A stretch of DNA of 64,000 nt from Devosia limi DSM 17137 (GCF_900128975.1 NZ_FQVC01000001.1:248001-312000), one strand, 5' to 3'. Shown: positions 51,826 to 59,937, numbered from the stretch's first letter. A program made the numbers and translations. The notes: generated by a model from the letters alone, not told the origin.

Positions 51826-51855
51826 GGAGTCATTTTCGCGCAGGCGGGAGTCCAT
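51826..51855. repeat. Family C palindrome, divergent copy
   Basis: GAGTCATTTTCGCGCAGGCG, with GGAGTCC after it, is an imperfect copy of the TCATTCCCGCGCAGGCGGGA type found at 24.5 kb. Confidence 0.6.
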
Positions 51856-51868
51856 GCTTTTCCACGCG

Positions 51869-51989
51869 GATACCCCCTCCCAACCTCCCCCTGACAGGGG
51901 GAGGGGCGTGGCCGGCGTTCTCTGTAGAATCCCGCCTCATACCCGATGCAACCCCCCCCCTGTCAGGGGGAGGTTAGGTGGGGGTATCC
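51869..51989. repeat. Facing pair of family A variants upstream of the GTA genes
   Basis: CCCCTCCCAACCTCCCCCTG (with CAGGGGGAGG after it) is followed about 45 bp later by CCCTGTCAGGGGGAGGTTAG in the opposite sense. Instead of the CCTTGAGG centre of other copies, the centre is CTGACAG, marking a subfamily. Confidence 0.7.
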
Positions 51990-52002
51990 GCACCACCCAC
52001 AG

Positions 52003-52034
52003 AATGGATTCCCGCCTGCGCGGGAATGACCCAG
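52003..52034. repeat. Family C palindrome
   Basis: ATGGATTCCCGCCTGCGCGG, with GAATGACCC after it, is a clean copy of family C, facing the divergent copy at 51826. Confidence 0.7.
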
Positions 52035-52103
52035 TGATGGATCATGCGTCGGTAGCAGCTCCGCGTCGCCGCCCTACTCACCAACCACCCAACTCTCACC
52101 ACC

Positions 52104-52195
52104 CACCGCGCTGCCCACGGGCGTAACCCGTGGGTCTTTCCCAACCTGGCACGCGCGACGAGTGGCCCTAGGGTCAAGCCCCAGGGCAGCCCGTG
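52104..52195 (+). repeat. Composite palindromic element, family B, copy 3
   Basis: CACCGCGCTGCCCACGGGCG starts the left arm. The centre has CCTGGCACGCGCGACGAG, and the right arm ends CCCCAGGGCAGCCCGTG. The left small palindrome contains GGGCGTAACCC, and the right one contains CCTAGGGTCAAGCCCCAGG. The centre is better conserved than the arms, as also seen in the other copies. Confidence 0.8.
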
Positions 52196-52201
52196 TATCG
52201 G

Positions 52202-52239
52202 CAAACAAAAACGCCCGCCCCTGTCCCCAGGAACGGGCT
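52202..52239 (-). terminator. Rho-independent terminator of the Hsp70-like gene
   Basis: On the minus strand GCCCGTTCCT and AGGGGCGGGC pair (10 bp including G-U pairs) around a short loop and are followed by GTTTTTGTTTG. The position, 34 nt after the stop codon of the Hsp70-like gene, is right for a terminator. It also separates that gene from the GTA promoter region. Confidence 0.75.
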
Positions 52240-52272
52240 TACCCCATCACCGCCACCCGCTGAAATCAGCCC

Positions 52273-53529
52273 TCACCCAAACTTGCGCCGCGCATCCATG
52301 GCCAGTCCCAGCCCCACGCTGCCCAGCACGTCCGTACGCACCATCTCGGCATCGGGAAACAGCACCCGCAACCGCTCCACGATCACCGGCACCTGCGTCG
52401 AGCCACCGGTCAGGATCAGGCTGTCGATATCGCCCGCTGTTACCCCGGCCCGCTGCAGCGTTTCACCGATGGTCGCGGTAATCCGCTCCACCGAGTTCTC
52501 CAGCGCCGCGCCGAGATCATCAACCGAAATCTCGGTGGTGATCCGCACGCCCTCGATATCGAAATCAAACTGATGCAGATCGGCATCCGACAGCGCGATC
52601 TTGGCCGCTTCCACCGCCCCGACCAGCCGATGCCCCAGCCGGTGCTCGACCACCGCGATCATCGTCTCGACCATTTCGGGGCGCTGCGCCTCGTTGCGGG
52701 TGCTGCTCAGGTCGCGAATGGTCTTGGCGGTATAGAGCCGGTTGATCCGGTGCCAGGTCGACAGGTCATAATAGGGCGCCACCGGCAGATAGCGCTTGCG
52801 GTCGCGCGTCATCGTCCCCAGCCCCAGTTCGGGCATCACCTTGGCCATGGACAGCAGCCGGTCGAAATCGGTACCGCCGATATGCACGCCCGCCGTCGCC
52901 AGGATGTCGCCGCTGCGATCGGTGGCGCGCGCCCGCTCCGGGCTCACCCGCACCACCGAAAAGTCCGAGGTACCACCGCCAAGATCGACGATCAGCGCCA
53001 GCTTCTCGGTGCCGACCTGCCGCTCGAAGTCGAGCGCTGCCGCGATGGGCTCGAACTGGAAATCAATGCGGCTATAGCCCTGCGCCCGCACGGCCTGCTC
53101 CAGCTGCCGCTGGGCCTCGGCGTCGGCCTTCGGATCATCATCGACAAACTGCACCGGCCGCCCGACCACGACGCTATCCACCGGCGCGCCCAGTTCCGTC
53201 TCGGCCCGCCGCTTCATTTCGCCGACAAAGATGCCCAGAATATCGAGAAAGCCATAGGTCCTGGCCTTGACCCTTGTGGTGTCGCCGATCAGCGCCGTGC
53301 CCAGCACGCTCTTGAGCGAGCGCATCAACCGGCCCTCTGCCCCCGTCACATATTCAGCCACGCCGGCCCGGCCGAAATGGATGGCGTCATCCTCGAAGCT
53401 GAAGAACAACACACTCGGAATCGTCGGCTTGCCATCCTCCAGCGCCAGCAGCGCCGGCGCGTTGGTCGCGTCGGCAATTCCCATGGTCGAATTGGACGTG
53501 CCAAAGTCGAGGCCGCAAGCAAGGGTCAT
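52273..53529 (-). CDS. yegD: Hsp70-family ATPase-domain protein (YegD-like)
   Basis: The 418-residue protein keeps only the Hsp70 nucleotide-binding domain. GLDFGTSNSTMGIA (6-19), VDLGGGTSDFSVV (about 200) and LTGGSTQVPVI (about 375) are the phosphate and adenosine motifs. There is no substrate-binding domain, no J-protein and no nucleotide-exchange factor gene nearby. This fits YegD-type Hsp70-like proteins, whose role is poorly known. The start at 53527-53529 is an ATG directly before the phosphate-1 motif. A terminator follows the gene. It is divergent in position from the GTA cluster start but on the same strand, upstream of its repeat region, so it is unlikely to be part of the GTA operon. 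Confidence 0.85.
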   Translation of the reverse strand: MTLACGLDFGTSNSTMGIADATNAPALLALEDGKPTIPSVLFFSFEDDAIHFGRAGVAEYVTGAEGRLMRSLKSVLGTALIGDTTRVKARTYGFLDILGIFVGEMKRRAETELGAPVDSVVVGRPVQFVDDDPKADAEAQRQLEQAVRAQGYSRIDFQFEPIAAALDFERQVGTEKLALIVDLGGGTSDFSVVRVSPERARATDRSGDILATAGVHIGGTDFDRLLSMAKVMPELGLGTMTRDRKRYLPVAPYYDLSTWHRINRLYTAKTIRDLSSTRNEAQRPEMVETMIAVVEHRLGHRLVGAVEAAKIALSDADLHQFDFDIEGVRITTEISVDDLGAALENSVERITATIGETLQRAGVTAGDIDSLILTGGSTQVPVIVERLRVLFPDAEMVRTDVLGSVGLGLAMDARRKFG

Positions 53530-53662
53530 GATCGGATTCCGTCGAGTGCTGCGCCGACCTGCGGCGCGCGAGAGGACGGCCCTCATAACGACTATGTTGA
53601 TGCGAGGAAAGCCCCCAATAGGTGCGGCGACATCTCACCACGCCCTCCCCTCACTCGCCGTC

Positions 53663-53682
53663 ATCCCGGCGAAAGCCGGGAT
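53663..53682. repeat. GAAA-loop palindrome (common alphaproteobacterial repeat)
   Basis: ATCCCGGC and GCCGGGAT pair around a GAAA loop. This type of small repeat is widespread in alphaproteobacteria. Only this copy is seen in the window. Confidence 0.7.
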
Positions 53683-53743
53683 AACGCCGTGGGCACCAGG
53701 GCAAGTGTGCAAGCCTCACTTCCGCTCCCAATCTCGCCTCCCC

Positions 53744-53836
53744 CACCGCGCTGCCCACGGACTTGATCCGTGGGCCATTCTCAACCATGCACGCGCGACG
53801 AGAGGCCCACGGATCAAGTCCGTGGGCAGCCCGGCG
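53744..53836 (+). repeat. Composite palindromic element, family B, copy 4
   Basis: The left arm CGCTGCCCACGGACTTGATC and the right arm GATCAAGTCCGTGGGCAGC are inverted repeats around a centre containing CAACCATGCACGCGCGACGA. It is almost identical in plan to copy 2 at 44.8 kb. Confidence 0.85.
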
Positions 53837-53905
53837 ATGGTTGAAGGTTCAGGAGCACACTTCGCCAGCAGAGTCGAAGGGACCGATCCGCAGCACCCGC
53901 CCACT

Positions 53906-53997
53906 CACCCGCTGCCTATGGGCTCGTCCCGTGGGCCATTCTCAACCCGGCACGCAGGAAGAGCACCCTCACGGATCAAGTCCGCGGGCCGTCCCAT
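53906..53997 (+). repeat. Composite palindromic element, family B, copy 5 (degenerate)
   Basis: The element is recognisable by GTGGGCCATTCTCAACCCGG and CACGGATCAAGTCCGCGGGC, but the left arm (CGCTGCCTATGGGCTCGTCC) has lost much of its pairing. It sits 70 bp after copy 4 in the same orientation. The tandem placement suggests a local duplication or repeated insertion. Confidence 0.7.
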
Positions 53998-54031
53998 GAT
54001 GATTAAATGAGAGCAGGCGCGTTACCGCGCC

Positions 54032-54691
54032 CTATCCCGCCTTGCGCTTGCGCTGCTGGGCCGGCCGCAAATCCACCGCCTCGATCCGGCCGATGCCCCG
54101 CCGCTGCGCCTTTTTCAGCGCTTCAGCCGCGGTCTCGAAAAACTTCTTGTCGTATCCGCCCTGCGGATTGCTCACCGCCACACCGATGGAGGCGGTGACG
54201 ATCCCGGCATGGCTTTCCTTATGCGCCAGGCCCTCGCTGCGCACCGCAGCAGCAATCTGGGCCGCGATCGAACGGGCCATCAGCGCCGGAAAGTCGGGGA
54301 GCACCACCACGAAGCCGTTCCGCCCCAGCCGCAGGCATTTATCGCCCTCGCGCGGCAGGCAATGGCGGATGGCGCTCTGCATTGCCGACAGACAATCGTC
54401 GGCCGAGGCCTTGCCGTAGGCGGTGAAATATTCCTTGGAGCGGTCCATCTCTATGATCAGCAGGCTCAGGGACACATTGCGCTCGGCCGAACGGGTCCAG
54501 GATTGCGCCAGTTCCTCGTCGATCTTGGCGCCGAGCCGCGTCCGCATCCCCAGCGTCCGTGCAATCGCCGCCTGTCCATAGGCTGGCGCGCGTTCACGCT
54601 GCTGGCGCACCGGGCGCAGCACGCCAAGGGCCGTTCGAACGCGGGACCAGAACGGATCGCTGCCGTCCTTGCTGATTGCGGTATCGGTCAT
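54032..54691 (-). CDS. Degenerate GGDEF-domain protein
   Basis: The 219-residue soluble protein has a diguanylate-cyclase-like fold from about 55 to 205 (SLSLLIIEMDRSKEYFTAYGKASADD, then the SIGVAVSNPQGGYDKKFFETAAEAL region). At the signature position it reads RLGRNGFVVVLP, so the GGDEF motif is replaced by GRNGF, and neither metal nor substrate binding is likely as in active cyclases. It lacks any other domain except a short N-terminus with a possible helical segment. A role as a c-di-GMP- or GTP-independent scaffold is possible. A near-consensus CtrA site (54755-54769) lies upstream. The start is ATG at 54689-54691. Confidence 0.75.
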   Translation of the reverse strand: MTDTAISKDGSDPFWSRVRTALGVLRPVRQQRERAPAYGQAAIARTLGMRTRLGAKIDEELAQSWTRSAERNVSLSLLIIEMDRSKEYFTAYGKASADDCLSAMQSAIRHCLPREGDKCLRLGRNGFVVVLPDFPALMARSIAAQIAAAVRSEGLAHKESHAGIVTASIGVAVSNPQGGYDKKFFETAAEALKKAQRRGIGRIEAVDLRPAQQRKRKAG

Positions 54692-54754
54692 TGGTGACGC
54701 CTGTTCTGGGCCGGCCTTTGGGCCGCTTTACCGTCCAATCAGGTCACAACATGG

Positions 54755-54769
54755 TTAACCGATGGTTAC
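54755..54769 (-). promoter_or_regulatory. Possible CtrA-binding site upstream of the degenerate GGDEF gene
   Basis: TTAACCGATGGTTAC is TTAA-N7-TTAC; on the gene's strand it reads GTAA-N7-TTAAC, one mismatch from the CtrA consensus TTAA-N7-TTAAC. It lies about 64 bp upstream of the ATG. It could regulate the cell-cycle timing of that gene. Confidence 0.5.
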
Positions 54770-54788
54770 CAGGCGACTTGGCGCGGTC

Positions 54789-55244
54789 CTAGATCGTCTC
54801 GGGTGGTTCCCATTCCGGCCAGTCGACAGCGTGCTCTTCCCACTCGCCAGGCTCGACATCGGTTTCAAGGAACGTCCGCCCCTTCACCGAGACCCCGACA
54901 TCGATCACGGTCTGCGGATCGCCCGAGACCAGCGGATGCCACCAGGCCAGCCCCTTGCCCTCGGCCAGGCGGCGATAGGCGCAGGTGGTGGGAATCCATT
55001 TTATCTCGGTGACATTTTCCGGCGTCAGCTTGATGCAGTCGGGCACCTTGGCCTTGCGTCCGGGATAATCGGTGCAGCGGCAGCTATCGCCATCCAGCAG
55101 CTTGCAGCGCACATCCGAGGTGATCAGGATGCCGCTGTCTTCGTCCTCGAGCTTGATCAGGCAGCAGCGGCCGCAACCGTCGCAGAGCGATTCCCACTCT
55201 GTCTCGGACATTTGATCGAGCGTCTTGTCTTCCCAGAAGGCCAT
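54789..55244 (-). CDS. ycgN: YcgN-family cysteine cluster protein
   Basis: The 151-residue protein belongs to UPF0260/YcgN. It has the cluster CDGCGRCCL (Cys21, Cys24, Cys27, Cys28) and further Cys47, Cys55, Cys57 and Cys70. The number and spacing suggest iron or zinc binding, perhaps two sites. The family contains MSETEWESLCDGCGRCCLIKLEDEDSG as its fingerprint, here intact. Its function is unknown. It starts with ATG at 55242-55244 and is divergent from the penicillin-binding protein gene. Confidence 0.9.
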   Translation of the reverse strand: MAFWEDKTLDQMSETEWESLCDGCGRCCLIKLEDEDSGILITSDVRCKLLDGDSCRCTDYPGRKAKVPDCIKLTPENVTEIKWIPTTCAYRRLAEGKGLAWWHPLVSGDPQTVIDVGVSVKGRTFLETDVEPGEWEEHAVDWPEWEPPETI

Positions 55245-55379
55245 CTTAACCCTTGCAATGCTTAATTATAGGGCCGAAATCCCACTTGTGCCGGCCCATA
55301 GTCGATCATATTCCAGCGAGTGAGTTGCGTTGCCGGGGTGAACGGACCAACAGTCCACGAACCAGTGCCGAGGGCGAAG

Positions 55380-57542
55380 TTGTCGGATCCGTTCTACACC
55401 AAAGAAAAGCGTCGCAAGAAGTCCAGCATGCTGGCTGCCGACGCCTGGCTGGATTCATCGATTTACGAATTCGGCCAGTGGCTCGGCCGAGGCTATACCC
55501 GTTTTCAGGACTTCATGTCCATTTTCCACGTTTCGGGGATAAAGCGGTTCGTCGTCGAAATCTCCTCGGATGCCTTCACCTTCGGTGCCATCGGCGCCGT
55601 GCTGATGACGGCCCTGGCCCTGCCTGCCTTCGATGCCACTGCCTCGGGCGAGTATAACAAGGCGGAAGACTATTCGGTGGCGTTCCTCGATCGATATGGC
55701 AACGAGATCGGCCATCGCGGCATCCGCTCCGATGACAGCGTGCCGCTCGCCGACATGCCCGACTATCTGATCAAGGCCACCCTGGCGACCGAAGACCGCC
55801 GGTTCTACGAGCATTTCGGCATCGATATTGTCGGTACGCTGCGCGCGCTGATGAGCAATGCGCAAGGCGATAGCGGCACGCAGGGCGGCTCCTCGATCAC
55901 CCAGCAATTGGCCAAGAACCTGTTCCTGACCCCCGAGCGCAATCTCGAGCGCAAGATCAACGAGGCCTTCCTCGCCATCTGGCTCGAATGGCACTACAGC
56001 AAGGACGAGATCCTCAAGCTGTATTTCGACCGCGCCTATATGGGTGGCGGTGCCAATGGCGTCACCGCAGCCGCGGATTACTATTTTGGCAAGAAGGTTC
56101 AGGACATCAATCTGGCCGAAGCCGCGATGTTATCCGGCCTGTTCAAGGCTCCAACCCGCTATGCCCCCCACAATGACCTGGCCGCCGCCCGCGGTCGCGC
56201 CAATCTGGTGCTTTCCAACATGGTTGCCGCCGGATTTTTGACCGAAGGCCAGGTCACTGCCGCCCGCCGCCACCCCGCCTCGCCCATCGATCGCACCGAA
56301 GACGTCAATTCCCCCAACTACTTCCTCGATTGGGCGTTTAGCGAAACCAAGAAGATCATCGAGGCGTCAAACCACAGCTCCAACAATTTCGTGGTCCGCA
56401 CCACCATCGACTCGGTCCTGCAGACCTACGCCGAAGACGCCATCGTCTCTGTCGTGCGCGAACAGGGCGAGCGGTACAATGTCGATCAGGCCGCCATGGT
56501 GGTCACCGACACCAACGGCGCCATTCGCGCCATGGTCGGCGGCACCGATTACGGCAAGAGCCAGTTCAATCGCGCCATCGTCTCCACGCGGCAACCCGGA
56601 TCGGCGTTCAAGCCCTTCGTCTATGCCGAGGCCTTCGAGCAACTCGGCCTCAAACCGTCCGACACCATTTCGGACCGTCCGGTTTGCATCGGTGATTGGT
56701 GCCCGCAGAATTATGGCCGCAATTACAAGGGCCAGGTTTCGCTGGAAAGCGCCTTTGCCCAGTCGATCAATACCGTCCCGGTAACGCTGTCGATCAAGAC
56801 CGGCCGCGACACCATTGCCGACCTCAGCCACCGCATGGGCATCCAGAACGAGTATCCCGTCACCCGCTCGCTGGCTCTGGGGGTGGCATCGGTGTCCGTG
56901 CTGGACATGACCTCATCCTATGCGGTCTTCGCCAGCGGCGGCTACAAGACGCCCGCCTATGGCATTACCCGCGTGACCACGCTCACCGGTGAGCGGATAT
57001 TCGAGGCCGATACCGATATGGCCCGCGAGCGCATCCTGTCCGAAACCACCGTCGCCAATATGAACCACATGATGCGCACCGTGGTGACCGGCGGCACCGG
57101 TAGGCGCGCCGATGTCGTGGGCGTCCCTGCTGTCGGCAAGACCGGCACCACAACATCTTATCGCGATGCGTGGTTCTGCGGCTTTACCGGCAATTACGTG
57201 GCCGCTGTCTGGTTCGGTAATGACGACTACCGTCCGACCAAGAACCTGACCGGCGGACTTCTGCCCACCATCGCCTGGCAGAAGTTCATGGCCTATGCCC
57301 ATACCAATATCGACATCATGCCGGTATTTGGTGTCGATTTCACGCCAGAGCCGGTCATCATCGCCGATGCCGATCCGGCCGCCATCCCCGATGTGGCCGA
57401 CCAGCGCCCGCCGACCTTGACCCCCGAAGCCGCGCGCAAGCTGATCGATGTCGCCGACCGCCTCAAGTCCACCCTGCGCGGTTCCACCCCGGTTTCCGAT
57501 CAGGCCAGCACGGCTACCCCACCTGTAACCACTGGGCTCTGA
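55380..57542 (+). CDS. Class A penicillin-binding protein (PBP1A type)
   Basis: The protein is bifunctional: a cytoplasmic N-terminus, one membrane segment (about 63-83), a GT51 glycosyltransferase (Glu138 in TEDRRFYEHFG, then GGSSITQQLAKNLFL) and a penicillin-binding transpeptidase (Ser408-Lys411 in QPGSAFKPF, SIN in FAQSINT, KTG in GKTGTTT). It builds and cross-links peptidoglycan. I start at TTG 55380: it gives MSDPFYTKEKRRKK, which resembles the start of rhizobial PBP1A proteins, and GAGGG (55370-55374) sits 5 nt upstream. A GTG at 55320 would add 20 residues without family sequence. The C-terminal tail is Ser/Pro/Thr-rich. It is probably monocistronic. It could be called mrcA. Confidence 0.93.
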   Translation: MSDPFYTKEKRRKKSSMLAADAWLDSSIYEFGQWLGRGYTRFQDFMSIFHVSGIKRFVVEISSDAFTFGAIGAVLMTALALPAFDATASGEYNKAEDYSVAFLDRYGNEIGHRGIRSDDSVPLADMPDYLIKATLATEDRRFYEHFGIDIVGTLRALMSNAQGDSGTQGGSSITQQLAKNLFLTPERNLERKINEAFLAIWLEWHYSKDEILKLYFDRAYMGGGANGVTAAADYYFGKKVQDINLAEAAMLSGLFKAPTRYAPHNDLAAARGRANLVLSNMVAAGFLTEGQVTAARRHPASPIDRTEDVNSPNYFLDWAFSETKKIIEASNHSSNNFVVRTTIDSVLQTYAEDAIVSVVREQGERYNVDQAAMVVTDTNGAIRAMVGGTDYGKSQFNRAIVSTRQPGSAFKPFVYAEAFEQLGLKPSDTISDRPVCIGDWCPQNYGRNYKGQVSLESAFAQSINTVPVTLSIKTGRDTIADLSHRMGIQNEYPVTRSLALGVASVSVLDMTSSYAVFASGGYKTPAYGITRVTTLTGERIFEADTDMARERILSETTVANMNHMMRTVVTGGTGRRADVVGVPAVGKTGTTTSYRDAWFCGFTGNYVAAVWFGNDDYRPTKNLTGGLLPTIAWQKFMAYAHTNIDIMPVFGVDFTPEPVIIADADPAAIPDVADQRPPTLTPEAARKLIDVADRLKSTLRGSTPVSDQASTATPPVTTGL

Positions 57543-57672
57543 GCATCCTGGTCCTGGTGGCGAAACCCAATCTCCGCTTTCACCCTCCGGCCCCCATTGC
57601 TATAGCCAAGGGACGGAGTTGCGCTGGGGCCGCTCGTTCATGGCAAAATCGACATAATCGGGCGGGTCATCC

Positions 57673-58248
57673 TTGCGCTTCGTCATCCATCTCCTGCTCA
57701 TGATTGCAGTCGCGCTCGGCGTGGGGTTCGGGCTGAGCTATTATGCGCTGACCGATGGCCGCCTGTTCGGCGCGGCACAGGTCGGCCCCTGGACCGCCTG
57801 GCCCGATGTCGGCTCTGCCGCGCCCAATCCCTATACGCGCGGCCACCTCACCCGCGTCGCCGGCTTGCAGCTGGGCCAGAGCGAAGGCCTGCAATTTACC
57901 GCCTCCACCGATAGCAGCGGGCAGCCGCTCACGCTGGCCTGCACCTATTCGGTCAATGGACAGACACCGCTCGCCACCTTCTGGACGCTGGTCGCGCTTG
58001 ATCCCGATGGGGCTAATCTCGCGCGCCCGGGCGGCGATGCCGCGATGCGCTCGACCAGTCTCGCCCGCCCCAATGATGGTTCGATCGCCATCCATGTCGG
58101 CACGCGCCTGATGCCGCGAAACTGGCTGGAACTCAGCGGCACCGGCCCGTTCAAGCTGGTGCTGACGCTCTACGATACCACGGCATTCTCGGGCTTCAGC
58201 ACGGCCCGCGAGGCCATGCCGGCCATCGTGCGCGGAGATTGCGCATGA
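57673..58248 (+). CDS. DUF1214-domain exported protein
   Basis: The 191-residue product begins MRFVIHLLLMIAVALGVGFG, a signal anchor, followed by a beta-rich domain. TFWTLVALDPDGANL and DGSIAIHVGTRLMPRNWLELSGTGPFKLVLTLYD are the hallmark of DUF1214. The TTG at 57673 is taken as start because GGCGGG lies 6 nt upstream and the hydrophobic segment directly follows. It is coupled to the DUF1254 gene (ATGA overlap, 58245-58248). In many bacteria DUF1254 and DUF1214 are in one protein. The function is unknown. Confidence 0.82.
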   Translation: MRFVIHLLLMIAVALGVGFGLSYYALTDGRLFGAAQVGPWTAWPDVGSAAPNPYTRGHLTRVAGLQLGQSEGLQFTASTDSSGQPLTLACTYSVNGQTPLATFWTLVALDPDGANLARPGGDAAMRSTSLARPNDGSIAIHVGTRLMPRNWLELSGTGPFKLVLTLYDTTAFSGFSTAREAMPAIVRGDCA

Positions 58249-58793
58249 TGCGTACCCTGCTCTGGTTGCTGGGCGGCCTCATCCTTGGCGGCATCATCCA
58301 TATCGTGGTGATCCTCACCCTGCCGATGCTGGCCGAAGAAACGGCCTGGGACCGCGTTGCCGATCTCGATGCACAGAGCCGCATGTTCATCCTGCCACCG
58401 GTCGAGCCGGGCACGCCCAATCCACTCGGCCTCGATCCGGACCTTGCCTATGGACTGTGCCGCGTCGATCTGGCCGAAGGCCCCGCCTATGTCAGCGGCG
58501 TCATGCCGGACGCCTTTTGGTCGGTGGCATTGTTCAACAGGCAGGGCATCGTCACTTATTCGACCACCAATCGCGACGGCATTGGGCAGACCCTGGAGAT
58601 GGGCATTTTCAACGCTGCGCAGACTCGCCTGCTTGCCCAGCAGCAACTTGACATCGCCGAGGGCCTCCTCGTGGTCGAGAGCGCATCGGACGAGTTGCTG
58701 ATCCTCGTCCGCCTCGCCCCGCCCCACCACGCCATGCGCCAGCGCTTCGAGGCGGCCCTGGCTGCCGTCGAATGCGGAACCCGCCAACCCTAG
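58245..58793 (+). CDS. DUF1254-type membrane-anchored protein
   Basis: The 182-residue protein has one N-terminal membrane segment (LLWLLGGLILGGIIHIVVIL) and a periplasmic domain with AYGLCRVDLAEGPAYVSGVMPDAFWSVALFN, similar to rhizobial short DUF1254 proteins. GGAG lies 7 nt upstream of the ATG at 58245, which overlaps the stop of the DUF1214 gene. The two proteins may form one complex, as they are fused elsewhere. The function is unknown. Confidence 0.78.
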   Translation: MMRTLLWLLGGLILGGIIHIVVILTLPMLAEETAWDRVADLDAQSRMFILPPVEPGTPNPLGLDPDLAYGLCRVDLAEGPAYVSGVMPDAFWSVALFNRQGIVTYSTTNRDGIGQTLEMGIFNAAQTRLLAQQQLDIAEGLLVVESASDELLILVRLAPPHHAMRQRFEAALAAVECGTRQP

Positions 58794-58847
58794 GTGTTCC
58801 GGCCCCCCCGCCTTGTAGCAGGCGACCGGTGCGACCCAGTTGGATAT

Positions 58848-59726
58848 CTACTTCTGATCGATGATTTCGGTATCGATGGGCTTGGTCTGATAGCGGGAGG
58901 GAAGCACAATCTCGCCGGCCCAGCCCGGACCACTCTTGCGAGCGCAGAAATCGCGGCTATTCGCCTGCTTCACATAATTGGAAAGCCGCGACAGCGCGGC
59001 GTCCACGGCCAGCGACTGATCATGGGGCGTCTCCACCAGCAAGTGATCGAGTGCATAGTCATAGGACTGGAAACGATAGGTCAGCGCCCGAGCGAACCAA
59101 TTGATCCGCATGTCGTTCTCGGTCCGGCGCGCCCGCGCATTGGCCGCGACTGCGGGCTCGATACCACTCAACCCCGCCAGCGCCTGCGCGCGCTGCCGGT
59201 CGATTTCCTCTACGGCGCAAATCGCTGCGAAGGTGGCAGGGATGGTATCGAGATCAGCCGCAATATCGCGTCCCACCCGTGAGTAGCGAACGGTCGACGA
59301 TTGAAAATGCGTCTGTTTCAACCAGCCATAATAGCGGTCGATAGCAAATGTCATGTCGGTCGCAGCGGTGATGCGGGTGCGCTGCAGTTCGACGGCAGAG
59401 TTGTAGAACCAGTCCTTGGCGTGGTCGGCCACGAGGAACCGCCATACACGATCATGCATGAGCTTTTCCTGATCGGTCTGGTTGAAGTTCGAAACCGGCT
59501 CGCCGCGCGAGGCAGCCAGTCTGGCGCCCACGGCTGGCATGGCCACGTCATGGGTGAAACTGGGCCGGGCCCGGCCGAAATCGCCGACTGGCCGTGCGAC
59601 ACAACCAGCCATCACCGCTGCAAGAGCCACGGTGCCGGCGAGAACAGCAAATAACTTACCCACGCTTGCGCTTTGGCCGCGTCGGGTCGAGGCGAGTTGT
59701 CGGCGTCGGCGGTGTACCGCGTTCAT
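58848..59726 (-). CDS. Unknown lipoprotein
   Basis: The 292-residue protein has a long Arg-rich start (MNAVHRRRRQLASTRRGQSA), a hydrophobic core (24-40) and a lipobox VMAGC with Cys42. The mature part is mostly helical, with KLMHDRVWRFLVADHAKDWFYNSAVELQRTR and RYYGWLKQTHFQSSTVRYSRVGRDIAADLD. Such proteins occur in rhizobia without assigned function (from memory). It is convergent with the DUF1254 gene and divergent from the DUF2336 gene. The ATG is at 59724-59726; the charged start is unusually long for a lipoprotein signal, and no other Met is available before the hydrophobic core. Confidence 0.65.
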   Translation of the reverse strand: MNAVHRRRRQLASTRRGQSASVGKLFAVLAGTVALAAVMAGCVARPVGDFGRARPSFTHDVAMPAVGARLAASRGEPVSNFNQTDQEKLMHDRVWRFLVADHAKDWFYNSAVELQRTRITAATDMTFAIDRYYGWLKQTHFQSSTVRYSRVGRDIAADLDTIPATFAAICAVEEIDRQRAQALAGLSGIEPAVAANARARRTENDMRINWFARALTYRFQSYDYALDHLLVETPHDQSLAVDAALSRLSNYVKQANSRDFCARKSGPGWAGEIVLPSRYQTKPIDTEIIDQK

Positions 59727-59937
59727 AACGCACCCCGGTAAACATCAATATCTGGGCGGGTCCGGGCGGCTTCGCCACTGCGGCTATGGGGTGTCCCCCT
59801 CGATCGAATTTGACGAGCTTTCCCAAGCTGGCCTCCAATTCTGTGCGGCTCCCCCATCCCAACGGGGGCAGCATTCCATAAGCAAATCAGTCGGCGCGAC
59901 GCCCCTCGCGCTTGAGTGCATTAAGAGATCGTCAAGG

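Larger units (their letters stand above)
51595..52272. other. Non-coding region upstream of the GTA cluster, filled with palindromic repeats
   Basis: This 678 bp holds the g1 ribosome site (51601-51606), about 220 bp without recognised signals (51607-51825) that should include the GTA promoter, and then repeats: family C (51826-51855), a facing pair of family A variants with a CTGACAG centre (51869-51989), family C (52003-52034), family B (52104-52195) and a terminator (52202-52239). No CtrA, LexA or similar operator sequence was recognised between 51595 and 51825. Open frames here have no family sequence, and I do not call them genes. Confidence 0.6.
53530..54031. other. Non-coding region with palindromic repeats
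   Basis: This 502 bp gap between the Hsp70-like gene and the degenerate GGDEF gene contains a short hairpin with a GAAA loop (53663-53682) and two family B elements (53744-53836 and 53906-53997). The stretch 53530-53660 should include the Hsp70-like promoter. I see no gene here. Confidence 0.6.

Noticed and set aside
51826..52195. The repeat array as a CRISPR or an insertion sequence.
   Set aside because: Units are of different families with irregular spacing and no spacers; no cas or transposase gene is present.
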